Below, piece after piece: positions 44,408 through 52,330 of a stretch of DNA of 52,359 nt. Within the stretch, counting starts at the first letter, position 1, and each line of letters begins with the position of its first letter. Origin of the DNA: Bradyrhizobium sp. AUGA SZCCT0176 (GTDB lineage: Bacteria > Pseudomonadota > Alphaproteobacteria > Rhizobiales > Xanthobacteraceae). The position numbers and the translations under genes are program-made. A model generated the notes under the pieces. It ran no database searches. It saw only the letters and a program-made list of their open reading frames with translations, and was not told the DNA's origin. The stretch lies in contig NZ_JAFCMB010000031.1 of assembly GCF_018130145.1 (NCBI RefSeq), forward strand, positions 1 through 52,359. Direction: 5' to 3'.

Positions 44408-45148
44408 ATGTTGTCAGCACTGCGCCATGCGAAGCCGATGGCGAAGCCAAGGTTGCCGGACGGGGTTCGCATCTACGCCATCAGCGATATTCACGGCTGC
44501 GCGCATCTACTTGATCAAATGCTCCGGGTCATCGACGCCGACGTTGCACACAGCAGGCCACGTCACGCGATAGAAGTCTTCATGGGCGATTACATCGACC
44601 GCGGGCCGGATTCGCGCTCAACGCTCGACCTCCTGATTGAACGTTCCCAACGTGGAAACGCGGTCTTCCTGAAGGGCAATCACGAAGCCTTTCTTGACGA
44701 CGTCTTTCGCGATCCCGGCCGCATGGGGAATTGGTTTCAGGTCGGTGGACTGGAAACATTGATGTCCTACGGACTTTCCCCGTCGGTCAATCCGGACGGC
44801 GACGAGCAGCATGCATTAATGAGAGAGCTATCCGAGGTAATGCCGGCGCGCCATCGCGACTTTCTGGGGCGCTTGCGTCTCAACTTCTCTTGCGGGGATT
44901 TCTTTTTTGTTCATGCAGGTGTTCGACCGGGCATCCGGCTGGCTGAGCAGCGGGAGGAAGACCTGCTTTGGATCCGAGAGGATTTTCTTCAGCATAAGAA
45001 GCGGTTCAGCAAATATATTGTTCATGGTCATACACCGGTTCGCAGTGCAGAGATTTTGGCAAACCGCGCCAACATAGATACGGGCGCCTACGCCACCGGC
45101 AATTTGACGCTGCTCTCAATTCAGGGTTCCAGCCTGCTGGCAATCTGA
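44408..45148 (+). CDS. Calcineurin-like metallophosphoesterase (Ser/Thr phosphatase type)
   Basis: A 246-residue cytoplasmic metallophosphatase. All metal-site motifs are present in order: AISDIHGC (Asp27, His29), MGDYIDRGPDS (Asp61, Asp64, Arg65), LKGNHEAF (Asn91, His92), FFVHAGVRPG and IVHGHTPV. This is the PP1/PrpA-like bacterial arrangement acting on phosphoproteins or small phosphate esters. An internal ATG 44438 is another possible start. It is the only phosphatase in the window, but a link to the Wzc kinase, which usually pairs with a low-molecular-weight tyrosine phosphatase, is unproven. Confidence 0.9.
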   Translation: MLSALRHAKPMAKPRLPDGVRIYAISDIHGCAHLLDQMLRVIDADVAHSRPRHAIEVFMGDYIDRGPDSRSTLDLLIERSQRGNAVFLKGNHEAFLDDVFRDPGRMGNWFQVGGLETLMSYGLSPSVNPDGDEQHALMRELSEVMPARHRDFLGRLRLNFSCGDFFFVHAGVRPGIRLAEQREEDLLWIREDFLQHKKRFSKYIVHGHTPVRSAEILANRANIDTGAYATGNLTLLSIQGSSLLAI

Positions 45149-45430
45149 GCATCGCTTGCCCCGGGGCACCGGCGTCCCAGGCAATTACGGATGGCCAGCC
45201 GTCGCGCCGTCCGGGTCGCCAGCCTTGCGGCTCGCTGGGTGCGGCCATGGCTGATCCAGGCAATGGGCTGCGATTGGCGCCGGATTCATGCCGACCGAGA
45301 CGGCATCCCCGTTAGGGAACTGCGGATTGCTCAGAAGTCAGGCTGGGAAGCTGACCGTTCTTCAATTACGATTAAAATAATCACGCGCGAAGCAACGGCT
45401 ATCGGGCGGCAAAAAAGGGGAGGATGTCCT

Positions 45431-45520
45431 ATGCGAGTTGGGATCGAGATCAACTTCGCCTTATGGGGAATGATTATCTGCGTGGTGATCGAGGCGCTTC
45501 AAACCTTCGCGTTCCTGTGA
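45431..45520 (+). CDS. Very small membrane peptide, 29 residues
   Basis: ATG 45431 is preceded by GGGGAGGA with a 6-nt spacer, one of the best ribosome sites in the window, and the frame ends at TGA 45518-45520. The peptide begins MRVGIEINFALWGMIICVVI and ends EALQTFAFL, a single transmembrane helix. The same frame is open upstream to 45191, but the ribosome site and the sudden change to a hydrophobic sequence favour a separate small gene. Function unknown. Confidence 0.5.
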   Translation: MRVGIEINFALWGMIICVVIEALQTFAFL

Positions 45521-45615
45521 ACGCCTTGGCGTTGCGGCGCCTTGCCTGAAGACCCGTTCCGGAATGAGCCCGGCGCGAAGTTGTTCGCAGCCAGCTTTTC
45601 AGTGCTGCCGTCGGA

Positions 45616-45996
45616 CTATGGGCTGACGACGACCAGGTAGACGGTGAGCATTCCCACGCTGACCATGCCGATGGCGAGCGCCGATCGCAGCACCTGGATG
45701 CGCGGAGACATTCCAGCCATCCGCCGGGCTCGGCGAGGACCGTTTGAGCTGACGTCGCGTGGCCGGCGCACGTGGAGCGACTCGCTGCTGCCTGCGTCGA
45801 TGATCCGGCGCCTGTCGGTGAAGGTCGCATGATGTCTTAGATATAGTTCGAGGAGCCGCAATTCGCGCGACAAATCCCTCGCAACGTCCTGCCACCGAAG
45901 CAGCGCTTCGAGTTCCAGGGTTTCCTCCAGAGTGAGGCCGGCAATGGCAATCCGTCCATCGTCCGCAACCCGATATCGGAAATCCTCTGGATCCAT
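45616..45996 (-). CDS. Small tail-anchored protein, 126 residues
   Basis: ATG 45996 starts MDPEDFRYRVADDGRIAIAG, followed by LTLEETLELEALLRWQDVAR. The centre, LELYLRHHATF, is charged and helical. The end is a single hydrophobic segment (SALAIGMVSVGMLTVYLVVV), suggesting a C-terminal membrane anchor. The GLTxEExxExExL phrase with a downstream LYxRH recurs in the protein at 49304, so both belong to one small family. The frame is open to 46284, but the conserved part starts here. Function unknown. Confidence 0.6.
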   Translation of the reverse strand: MDPEDFRYRVADDGRIAIAGLTLEETLELEALLRWQDVARDLSRELRLLELYLRHHATFTDRRRIIDAGSSESLHVRRPRDVSSNGPRRARRMAGMSPRIQVLRSALAIGMVSVGMLTVYLVVVSP

Positions 45997-46287
45997 GCAA
46001 GCAACCCTCAGGCAATGCCTTTCCAGTTTAAAATCGGGATTCGTAAAGCGCCGATCGTAGCGTCCTCCGGCGCACGGCGAGAGTCCAAATGATCGCCAAG
46101 GCGATGGTCGATTGCTGCGCAGCCTGGGAGTTTCGAAGGCAAGTCGGTCGCGGACCGAGACCCGATCCGGGCGATCAACGGCGTTTGGCAAGGCGTACAG
46201 CTCGATCCGAAGCCTGTTGTCTTGAGGGACCGGTACTGACCGGGCTGAATCTGGTCCCAGGAAAATGGCGCTGCGGCCGCGCAAGAC

Positions 46288-46704
46288 TTACGCGGCGGGT
46301 GCAGGAGGCTTGAAGTCCGGAAAGCGGCTAAGCAAAGCAGCCTTCAAAAACTTGAAGTGGGCTATCGTTGTCGCAAGTTCCTGAAGCCGGCGCTGTCCGT
46401 TGGAGATCTCGTTGCCGAACAAGGTCTGGTGGTGGCTGTCGAGTGCGTCGCGCTCAAGGTACTCGTCGGTGCCATTTCCGAATGTCACCGCAGCACGGGC
46501 CAGGACGTCTTCGACGCGCCGGCTGAGGCCCGATTGCTCCTGCTCCGCCTCGCGAATGGAAGCATCCAGCGCGCCCAGAATGGAGCTCACCCGTAACCGG
46601 TCGGTGTCGAGATCACGTCCGGCCGACCGAACCCTGAAATCCCGGTCGCCCGATCGATCGCCAGCATGCTTTTGCGCGCGAGTCCGTGAGAGCAGCTGAA
46701 ACAT
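46288..46704 (-). CDS. Uncharacterised helical protein, 138 residues
   Basis: ATG 46704. The product is soluble and helical, with SSILGALDASIREAEQEQSG, LSRRVEDVLARAAVTFGNG and a C-terminal helix ATTIAHFKFLKAALLSRF. The proline-rich end is PDFKPPAPAA. It shows normal codon use for a GC-rich genome and no membrane segment. I do not recognise a family. Confidence 0.6.
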   Translation of the reverse strand: MFQLLSRTRAQKHAGDRSGDRDFRVRSAGRDLDTDRLRVSSILGALDASIREAEQEQSGLSRRVEDVLARAAVTFGNGTDEYLERDALDSHHQTLFGNEISNGQRRLQELATTIAHFKFLKAALLSRFPDFKPPAPAA

Positions 46705-46895
46705 CGTTTAATGCCCGTCCCGTTGGCGCCGCCACGGCAGCATAATGCCCTAGGTCACTCGAACCTGGTTAATAATTATTTAATTTTGCGGACGGCTCTG
46801 CGGGCATCGGGCATCTTCCCTTCAAATGTCGTTGATCTGAGGTCCGGCTCGCACGATCGCGGCAAGCACCGATGCCACTCAAGGCACTCGTCGAT

Positions 46896-47117
46896 TCATT
46901 GCTCGGATCTGCGCAAGCCAGGATCTGCCGGTCCGTGCCGTCCATGCCCATGCTCGCGATGATGGACGCGATCCTGCTGCTCGGGGAGCTCTCGCCATAC
47001 GTCCCGCGAAATTTTTCGTTCATGGCCTTCGACGCGGACGATCAAGTGTTCACCGTCTGAGCGAACAAAGGACGCGACCGCACCGTCCCACAGCTTAGCC
47101 AGGAAAATGTACGCCAT
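46896..47117 (-). CDS. Possible small protein, perhaps frameshifted
   Basis: ATG 47117 with GGGAG 5 nt upstream gives MAYIFLAKLWDGAVASFVRS, then DGEHLIVRVEGHERKISRDV, which reads like a real compact beta domain. After about residue 50 the composition turns into His/Gly/Arg-rich sequence (HHREHGHGRHG). In the same stretch another minus-strand frame (open from 47023 to 46769) has more natural codon use. This may be a broken gene with a frameshift near 46965-46975, or simply a short gene with a poor tail. Confidence 0.4.
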   Translation of the reverse strand: MAYIFLAKLWDGAVASFVRSDGEHLIVRVEGHERKISRDVWRELPEQQDRVHHREHGHGRHGPADPGLRRSEQ

Positions 47118-47266
47118 TCACGCTCCCATAACTCCGATCGCCCGTGCAGCCGGTCTTGCGGCACCGACACTTTGATTGTTGATTGCCTGCCGCTCGCGCC
47201 CGTGACGCCCATGGAAAGCGATTCGATCGAATCCGAATTCACCGGGCCCTGCATCCTGCCCGTCGG

Positions 47267-47422
47267 TCAGGAAAGAAACCAGGTCACCAGGTTCAAAAAG
47301 ATGGAGCCCAGAAAGTACATCCACACCGCCATTACCAGCAGTATCAGCCCTAGGAATCCTCCCGTGAAAAACTTCTCTTTGGCCCTGACAACAAACGGGA
47401 TTCTTTCCGGCCGCTGCAGCAT
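47267..47422 (-). CDS. Small membrane protein, 51 residues
   Basis: Minus-strand gene from ATG 47420-47422 to TGA 47267-47269. The product begins MLQRPERIPFVVRAKEKFFT and continues GGFLGLILLVMAVWMYFLGS then IFLNLVTWFLS. A basic amphipathic start is followed by one or two membrane helices. There is a stop codon upstream in frame, so this ATG decides the start, although the ribosome site is weak. Positive-inside topology and length support a real small protein of unknown function. Confidence 0.55.
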   Translation of the reverse strand: MLQRPERIPFVVRAKEKFFTGGFLGLILLVMAVWMYFLGSIFLNLVTWFLS

Positions 47423-47709
47423 TTTGGCGCGCTCTGCTTGTTTGGAGAAATGAGAACGAGGTGCTGAACCTGATCAGCTCGTGGCACACCCTCTAGTGGC
47501 GCACTGTGTTCAGTAAATGTCGATCAGCTCGGTGATCAAATAAAATCTGATTCCTAATCCAAATGTGGCTTGGGCAGTTGAATTTTAAAATTTGATCGGA
47601 GTAATATCTATTTAAATGCCGGCAGCAAGATAACTCTCGCGAGATGGCATCTCAGTCCGTTTGGCCTTCTCCTCGACGGACAAAACTTCCTGATATTCGC
47701 GGATCGATC

Positions 47710-47862
47710 ATGCAGCAGACTTCTCTGAGCGACAGATATGTGGATTTTGCCAATCACTGCCTGCAGCTGGCCGCCACGACGACCGATGAACAATCGCGCC
47801 GGATGCTGCGCGAGATGGCAACCAAATGGCTCGAACTGGCCGAGGTGGCACTGGCCGGCTAG
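47710..47862 (+). CDS. Small soluble protein, 50 residues
   Basis: ATG 47710 gives MQQTSLSDRYVDFANHCLQL, then AATTTDEQSRRMLREMATKW and LELAEVALAG. This is a helical hairpin-like pattern (two amphipathic helices joined by TTDEQ) that I associate with short conserved rhizobial proteins of unknown function. The frame extends to 47644, but that part looks non-coding. Confidence 0.7.
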   Translation: MQQTSLSDRYVDFANHCLQLAATTTDEQSRRMLREMATKWLELAEVALAG

Positions 47863-48027
47863 GCCGTCGACCGGCGAAGCGGGAAGACGACTTCCAGCGC
47901 GCCCACCCGCCGTGCGCTCGAGGCAGTCACCCTTGCGCGGCAGGCCCAGCGTATGGCCCGGCCGATTTGCGGCGCGCTGAATGACGTCCGCGGCAGCGAA
48001 CGTGCGTCGGGGCCGAACTTCTGCGGT

Positions 48028-48399
48028 CTACCGGGTGCTCGCGCGCTTGCGCTTGACGCGATCAATCAGAAAATCATTCATCTTCTTGCCGGCCTTGAGC
48101 TGCAATACCATCCAGCGCGGCTGCTTGCCTCGACCGGCCCACGTTTCGGACGGGTCAGATGGATTCTGGAATTTGGGAAGCACCGGAGGATATTTTCGGC
48201 GAGCGGCTCGCCGTTCCGCCACTTGCCGATCCGGCCGTTTGATTTTCGCCATCATGCCGCTGTTCAGCTTCGCAAGGCGTTGCTCCAGCTCACGTTTTTC
48301 ACTCGTTATTTTTTCGGCCAGGATATTGCCGACTTGCTCATGGAGGGCCCACAACTCATCCATGGAAAATGACGAGAGATTGAATTTGCGAAACTTCAT
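48028..48399 (-). CDS. H-NS-family nucleoid-associated protein
   Basis: A 123-residue DNA-binding protein. The N-terminal helical oligomerisation part starts MKFRKFNLSSFSMDELWALH, then contains LAEKITSEKRELEQRLAKLN. The C-terminal DNA-binding part has YPPVLPKFQNPSDPSETW, followed by AGRGKQPRWM, a variant of the H-NS AT-hook-like loop. Members bind AT-rich DNA and silence genes. ATG 48399 has GGAGAA just upstream; ATG 48414 would add five residues. Its own upstream region is AT-rich. It could act on the AT-rich intergenic islands of this locus, but that is inference. Confidence 0.8.
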   Translation of the reverse strand: MKFRKFNLSSFSMDELWALHEQVGNILAEKITSEKRELEQRLAKLNSGMMAKIKRPDRQVAERRAARRKYPPVLPKFQNPSDPSETWAGRGKQPRWMVLQLKAGKKMNDFLIDRVKRKRASTR

Positions 48400-48840
48400 T
48401 TCTTCTCCCTGCAATATTTTTCTGGCGACTTATTTGTTCGCTCAGGTTGTATTCCCATTCAATACTTCGCAAAATTACCACATTTGATTAGGGGAAATAC
48501 GGGTTCGCATCAAAAAAATTTCTCGCAGGAGGCAATTTGGAGGACAAATTTGCCCGCCACAACATCCAATGGTTGCCTCCTATAATGATACAATCTTTTG
48601 AAGTTGGCCGGAGCCGGTGCAAATCGGAATCCGGCTCGGCATCTTCCCGATCGGGGCCTTTTGAATGCCAGTGAGCCCAGCACCGGCAATTCGGCGTGCG
48701 CGACCGATGTGCTCCCCCGAAAAGTAGCGCTGCAGGGTTGGGCGCCCATGTGATGGGACCTGTCGGCATGCACCTCGCAATCGGGTGCGGAAACGCGCAT
48801 TCCCGAGTTTTCAGTCGACAGCGACGATCAAACGATCGCC
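48400..48840. other. Intergenic region with inverted repeat and TATAAT box
   Basis: 441 bp without a gene I can support. It has an AT-rich left part (promoter side of the H-NS-family gene) and a 9-bp inverted repeat AGGAGGCAA (48527-48535) / TTGCCTCCT (48573-48581). A perfect TATAAT at 48581-48586 directly follows. A transcript starting near 48592 to the right would be non-coding or encode only a very short peptide. Confidence 0.4.
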
Positions 48841-49074
48841 CTAACGCATCCGCCCGTTTGCGCGAACCCTACTGGGCTCCAGGGGCGCCAGTGACTGCCG
48901 TTGCCGAAGCGTTATCGCGCGGCGCAAGGCCAGATTTTCCTCAAGCTGCTGGGCGAGTTGCAAACGCGTCTCGTAGATATTGCGGAGGGAGGAATCCTGC
49001 AGCTGAATTTCACGTCCAAGGTGTTCACCGGCGGAAAAATCCTGATCGTCATCACATAGCATTGGTGAACTCAT
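48841..49074 (-). CDS. Small helical protein, 77 residues
   Basis: ATG 49074 gives MSSPMLCDDDQDFSAGEHLG, then REIQLQDSSLRNIYETRLQL and AQQLEENLALRRAITLRQRQ. The central part is a long amphipathic, coiled-coil-like helix with normal codon use. The ribosome site (GGA about 9 nt upstream) is weak. Function unknown; it lies among other short orphan genes. Confidence 0.5.
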   Translation of the reverse strand: MSSPMLCDDDQDFSAGEHLGREIQLQDSSLRNIYETRLQLAQQLEENLALRRAITLRQRQSLAPLEPSRVRANGRMR

Positions 49075-49303
49075 CTTCTATTCCACTTTGTTTGGCGGGC
49101 TGTATTGGCGCAGAGTTGCGACAATAAAGCGACAAGCGCGCGGTTCCGGCGCACAGAAAATAAAAAGCACAAGGCGTGCCACCCGGCGAGCTTCTGCAAC
49201 AACGCAACCGACCCATGCAATCAATGAATAACAGACATACTCAAATAGGAGCCCGGCGAATCGCTCCAAGCGAGGGGACACCAGATCAAAAAAAATCGGA
49301 ATG

Positions 49304-49597
49304 CTAGAGCACCGAGCGATCTCGAACGGGAAATGCCGCTGTCGACCCACCTTCGGCTGCGAGCCAGGCACTCCAGCCGATTTCGTGTTTGCGATAAAGC
49401 TCGAACCATCGCCTCTCTTCGGGCGTCGTTGGCTCGCCATCCGGAGTCCAGGTGGCGTTGCCTGAATCGCCTTCGACAGAAAGATGGTCCAGCCGTTCGA
49501 ACTCACGTGTCTCCTCTACCGTCAACCCGATGAGGGTATAAGGCTGTGCGATGTTTGCCTGATATCGCCTTGGAAAGATTCTTCGTTCACAACTCAC
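49304..49597 (-). CDS. Small protein related to 45616, 97 residues
   Basis: The product contains PYTLIGLTVEETREFERLD, then TTPEERRWFELYRKHEIGWS, matching the GLTxEExxExExL...LYxxH pattern of the protein at 45616. GTG 49597 (the segment SCERRIFPRRYQANI) is a plausible start; the frame is open to 49699 with an ATG there. Unlike its relative it has no C-terminal membrane segment. Function unknown. Confidence 0.5.
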   Translation of the reverse strand: MSCERRIFPRRYQANIAQPYTLIGLTVEETREFERLDHLSVEGDSGNATWTPDGEPTTPEERRWFELYRKHEIGWSAWLAAEGGSTAAFPVRDRSVL

Positions 49598-49950
49598 GTG
49601 CACCACTCCCACCAAGCGGCCCCGCGTGATGCTAACCTTTTCACGTTTCGCTTTCGTGGTGAAAGAATTGTCTGTCGTCGGAAGATTTAGGCAGCGCATT
49701 GCTTACTGAGTACTCATAGCGATGGGGTTTGCAGTACAGCTGTCGGGTGCAGCACGGCAGCGTATATGCGCGAAGATCGGCCGGCGCTATTCGTTCGCTC
49801 GTTGAGAGTCGGAACGCCGTGGCGGCACACGGCACACATCAGGCAGGCGTTGAGACCTTCCGCCAATCGCCTGCGCATCGAAGCCACCGATTTGACGCCG
49901 CGCGATTCGCCCGCACGGGATTGGCCCGATGGCCGGGATCGGCGACCCCA
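49598..49950. other. Intergenic region left of the tRNA terminator, nothing assigned
   Basis: 353 bp. Long open frames run through it on the minus strand, but they also cross the terminator, tRNA and the antisense strand of the oxidoreductase, so they are not genes. I see no ribosome site, repeat or RNA with support. Confidence 0.4.
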
Positions 49951-49953
49951 AAG

Positions 49954-49985
49954 AAAAACCCTTCCAGGTCGATGACCTGGAAGGG
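49954..49985 (-). terminator. Rho-independent terminator of the initiator tRNA
   Basis: On the minus strand a perfect 12-bp stem (49974-49985 pairing with 49959-49970) with a 3-nt loop is followed by five T (complement of 49954-49958). It starts 6 nt after the CCA end of the tRNA. Confidence 0.92.
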
Positions 49986-49991
49986 CTAACT

Positions 49992-50068
<77 letters not shown>

Positions 50069-50370
50069 TTAAACCGTTGCGCGCCTTCCCAAAAACCGAA
50101 CCCGAAGCGAAAGCGGCCAACGCTTTTGGGCGTCGATCGTTCCCGTCCAGAGGCTTCCTGAGAAGGCAACCCGGGCAATGCCCCTGGGTGCGAGGGGTAT
50201 GTATCAACGCAAGCCTGCTTTGGAAAGGCCCATGGTGCAGTTTTTGAGGTTTTTGTGACGCCAAAAACGGCACGAAACGGCCTCGGGAAGCCGCCCTTGC
50301 CATCAAAGGCGCAAAAGCGGAACTTTGACGCAACAAAAGTCCACAAAAACATCATTATCGGGGGCGGCGC
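50069..50370. other. Region between the tRNA and the oxidoreductase gene, nothing assigned
   Basis: 302 bp. It should hold the tRNA promoter (minus) and the oxidoreductase promoter (plus). No clear -35/-10 pair or ribosome site other than the start context of the oxidoreductase was found. Confidence 0.35.
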
Positions 50371-51978
50371 GTGACGGACATATTCGATTTCGTGGTGGTG
50401 GGGGGCGGCTCCGGCGGCTGCACGGTGGCGGGACGGCTTTCGGAGGACCCAAAGACGTCGGTGGCGTTGCTGGATGCCGGCGGCAAGAACGACAATTGGG
50501 TGGTCACCACGCCGTTCGCGCTGGCGCTGATGGTGACCGGCACCATCAACAATTGGGCCTTCAACACCGTGCCGCAGGCCGGCCTCAACGGCCGCATCGG
50601 CTATCAGCCGCGCGGCAAGGGGCTCGGCGGCTCGTCCGCGATCAACGCCATGGTCTATATCCGCGGCCACCGCAGCGACTACGACCAATGGGCCTCGCTC
50701 GGCAACGCCGGCTGGTCGTTCTCCGACGTGCTGCCTTTTTTCAAGCGCTCGGAAAACAACGCCGATTTCGGCGGCGAATATCACGGCAAGGACGGCCCGC
50801 TCGCCGTCAACAAACTGCGCACCGAAAATCCGGTGCAGCAGATCTTCCTGCAGGCGGCGCAGGAAGGCCAATTCCGGATCCGCGAAGATTTCAACGCCGA
50901 GGACCATGAAGGCCTCGGCATCTACCAGGTGACGCAGAAGAACGGCGAACGCTGGAGCGCGGCGCGCGCCTATATCCATCCGCATATGAATAGCCGCGCC
51001 AATCTGCGCGTCGAGACCACCGCGCAAGCCACGCGCATCCTGTTCGAGGGCAAGCGCGCGGTCGGCGTCGAATACCGCCAGGGCAAGGAGTTGAAGCAGC
51101 TCCGCGCCCGGCGCGAGGTGATCGTCGCCTCCGGCGCGTTCCAGACCCCGCAGCTGCTGATGCTGTCCGGCGTCGGCGACGGCGCGGCGCTTGGCAAGCA
51201 CGGCATCGCAAGCGTGCATCATTTGCCCGGCGTCGGACAGAACTTGCAGGACCATCCTGACTTCGTGTTCGGCTACCTGTCCGACAATCCGAATTTCAAC
51301 GGCCTTTCGCTCAAGGCCCTGCCGCGGCTGCTGCGCGGTATCCGCCAGTACCGGCGCGAGCGCCGCGGGCCGATGACGTCGAATTTCGCCGAATGCGGCG
51401 GCTTCCTGAAAACCCGGCCCGACCTCGACGTGCCCGACGTGCAATTGCATTTCGGCATGGCGCTGACCGACGATCACGGCCGCAAGCGGCACAAGGGCAC
51501 GGGCTTCTCGCTCCATGTCTGCCAGCTGCGGCCAAAGAGCCGCGGCCATGTCGCGCTCGGCAGCGCCGATCCTTTTGCGCCGCCGTTGATCGATCCGAAT
51601 TTCCTCGGCCATCCCGACGATCTCGAAACCATGGTCGGCGGTTACAAGGTGACAAAACGGTTGCTGGACACGCCGGCGCTGCGCGCGCTGCAGAAACAGG
51701 ACATGTTCACCGCTGATGTGCACACCGACGACGACATCCGCAAGCTTCTGCGCGCCCGTGTCGACACCGTCTATCACCCGGTCGGCACCGCCAAGATGGG
51801 CGTTGGCGATCCGATGGCAGTGGTCGATCCCAAGCTGAAAGTGTACGGCCTGGAAGGCCTGCGCATCGTCGATGCCTCCGTGATGCCGACCCTGATCGGC
51901 GGCAACACCAACGCGCCGACGATCATGATCGGCGAGAAGGCGGCGGATATGATCAAGGCCGAGATGCGGGCGGGGTGA
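50371..51978 (+). CDS. GMC-family FAD-dependent oxidoreductase (choline/alcohol dehydrogenase-like)
   Basis: A 535-residue glucose-methanol-choline oxidoreductase. The FAD-binding motif is DFVVVGGGSGGCTVAGRLSE. The second GMC signature is GKGLGGSSAINAMVYIRG, and the C-terminal catalytic-type histidine is in VDTVYHPVGTAKMG, followed by GGNTNAPTIMIGEKAADMI. It oxidises an alcohol such as choline or an aliphatic or polyethylene-glycol alcohol; the substrate cannot be told by eye. The start is GTG 50371. It stands alone and appears unrelated to the polysaccharide genes. Confidence 0.93.
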   Translation: MTDIFDFVVVGGGSGGCTVAGRLSEDPKTSVALLDAGGKNDNWVVTTPFALALMVTGTINNWAFNTVPQAGLNGRIGYQPRGKGLGGSSAINAMVYIRGHRSDYDQWASLGNAGWSFSDVLPFFKRSENNADFGGEYHGKDGPLAVNKLRTENPVQQIFLQAAQEGQFRIREDFNAEDHEGLGIYQVTQKNGERWSAARAYIHPHMNSRANLRVETTAQATRILFEGKRAVGVEYRQGKELKQLRARREVIVASGAFQTPQLLMLSGVGDGAALGKHGIASVHHLPGVGQNLQDHPDFVFGYLSDNPNFNGLSLKALPRLLRGIRQYRRERRGPMTSNFAECGGFLKTRPDLDVPDVQLHFGMALTDDHGRKRHKGTGFSLHVCQLRPKSRGHVALGSADPFAPPLIDPNFLGHPDDLETMVGGYKVTKRLLDTPALRALQKQDMFTADVHTDDDIRKLLRARVDTVYHPVGTAKMGVGDPMAVVDPKLKVYGLEGLRIVDASVMPTLIGGNTNAPTIMIGEKAADMIKAEMRAG

Positions 51979-52027
51979 GCCATCAGCTGTCATCACCACA
52001 GGCGCTCCAGTATGCCAATCACTATCC

Positions 52028-52150
52028 GTCGTCCCGGCGAAGGCCGGGACCCATAACCACAGGCGGTAATTGCTTTTGCACGCTGGTCGTCATCTTCCTT
52101 TTTCAATAACAGGGGCCGCGGCCTATGGGTCCCGGCCTTCGCGGGACGAC
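52028..52150. repeat. Inverted-repeat element (REP/RPE-like palindrome pair)
   Basis: Left arm 52028-52055 and right arm 52124-52150 are reverse complements over about 27 bp, containing gtcccggcgaaggccgggac and its complement with a single-base deletion. They lie 50 bp after the oxidoreductase gene, so RNA from it could fold here and act as a terminator or stabiliser. The core resembles dispersed palindromes of Bradyrhizobium genomes (from memory). Confidence 0.75.
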
Positions 52151-52219
52151 AAAAATTATTCTCGCGACGCATTGCGCCCGAGCTTTGCCAGAAACTTCCC
52201 GCCCTCCCCAAATGAGAGG

Positions 52220-52330
52220 GCGCAGGGAAGACCGGGTGCGCGCTGCACCCGCGGTCTCGCGTGCGGTTTGCACAAAACAAGGTGCACACGAGCATACAGG
52301 GCAGCGGAGAACACCCGGCCTTCCCTGCGC
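52220..52330. repeat. Second inverted repeat at the right edge
   Basis: GCGCAGGGAAGACCGGGTG (52220-52238) is the reverse complement of 52312-52330 except for one base. The intervening GC-rich sequence has further short palindromes. It is part of what looks like a dispersed intergenic repeat continuing beyond the window. Confidence 0.65.

Noticed and set aside
47118..47489. 123-codon minus-strand frame
   Set aside because: Overlaps the better-supported 51-residue membrane protein in another frame, and its own composition is irregular.
48488..48800. Overlapping minus-strand frames of 66-96 codons in the region right of the H-NS-family gene
   Set aside because: Three frames are open at once, none has a ribosome site or consistent codon use, and the area includes an inverted repeat with TATAAT.
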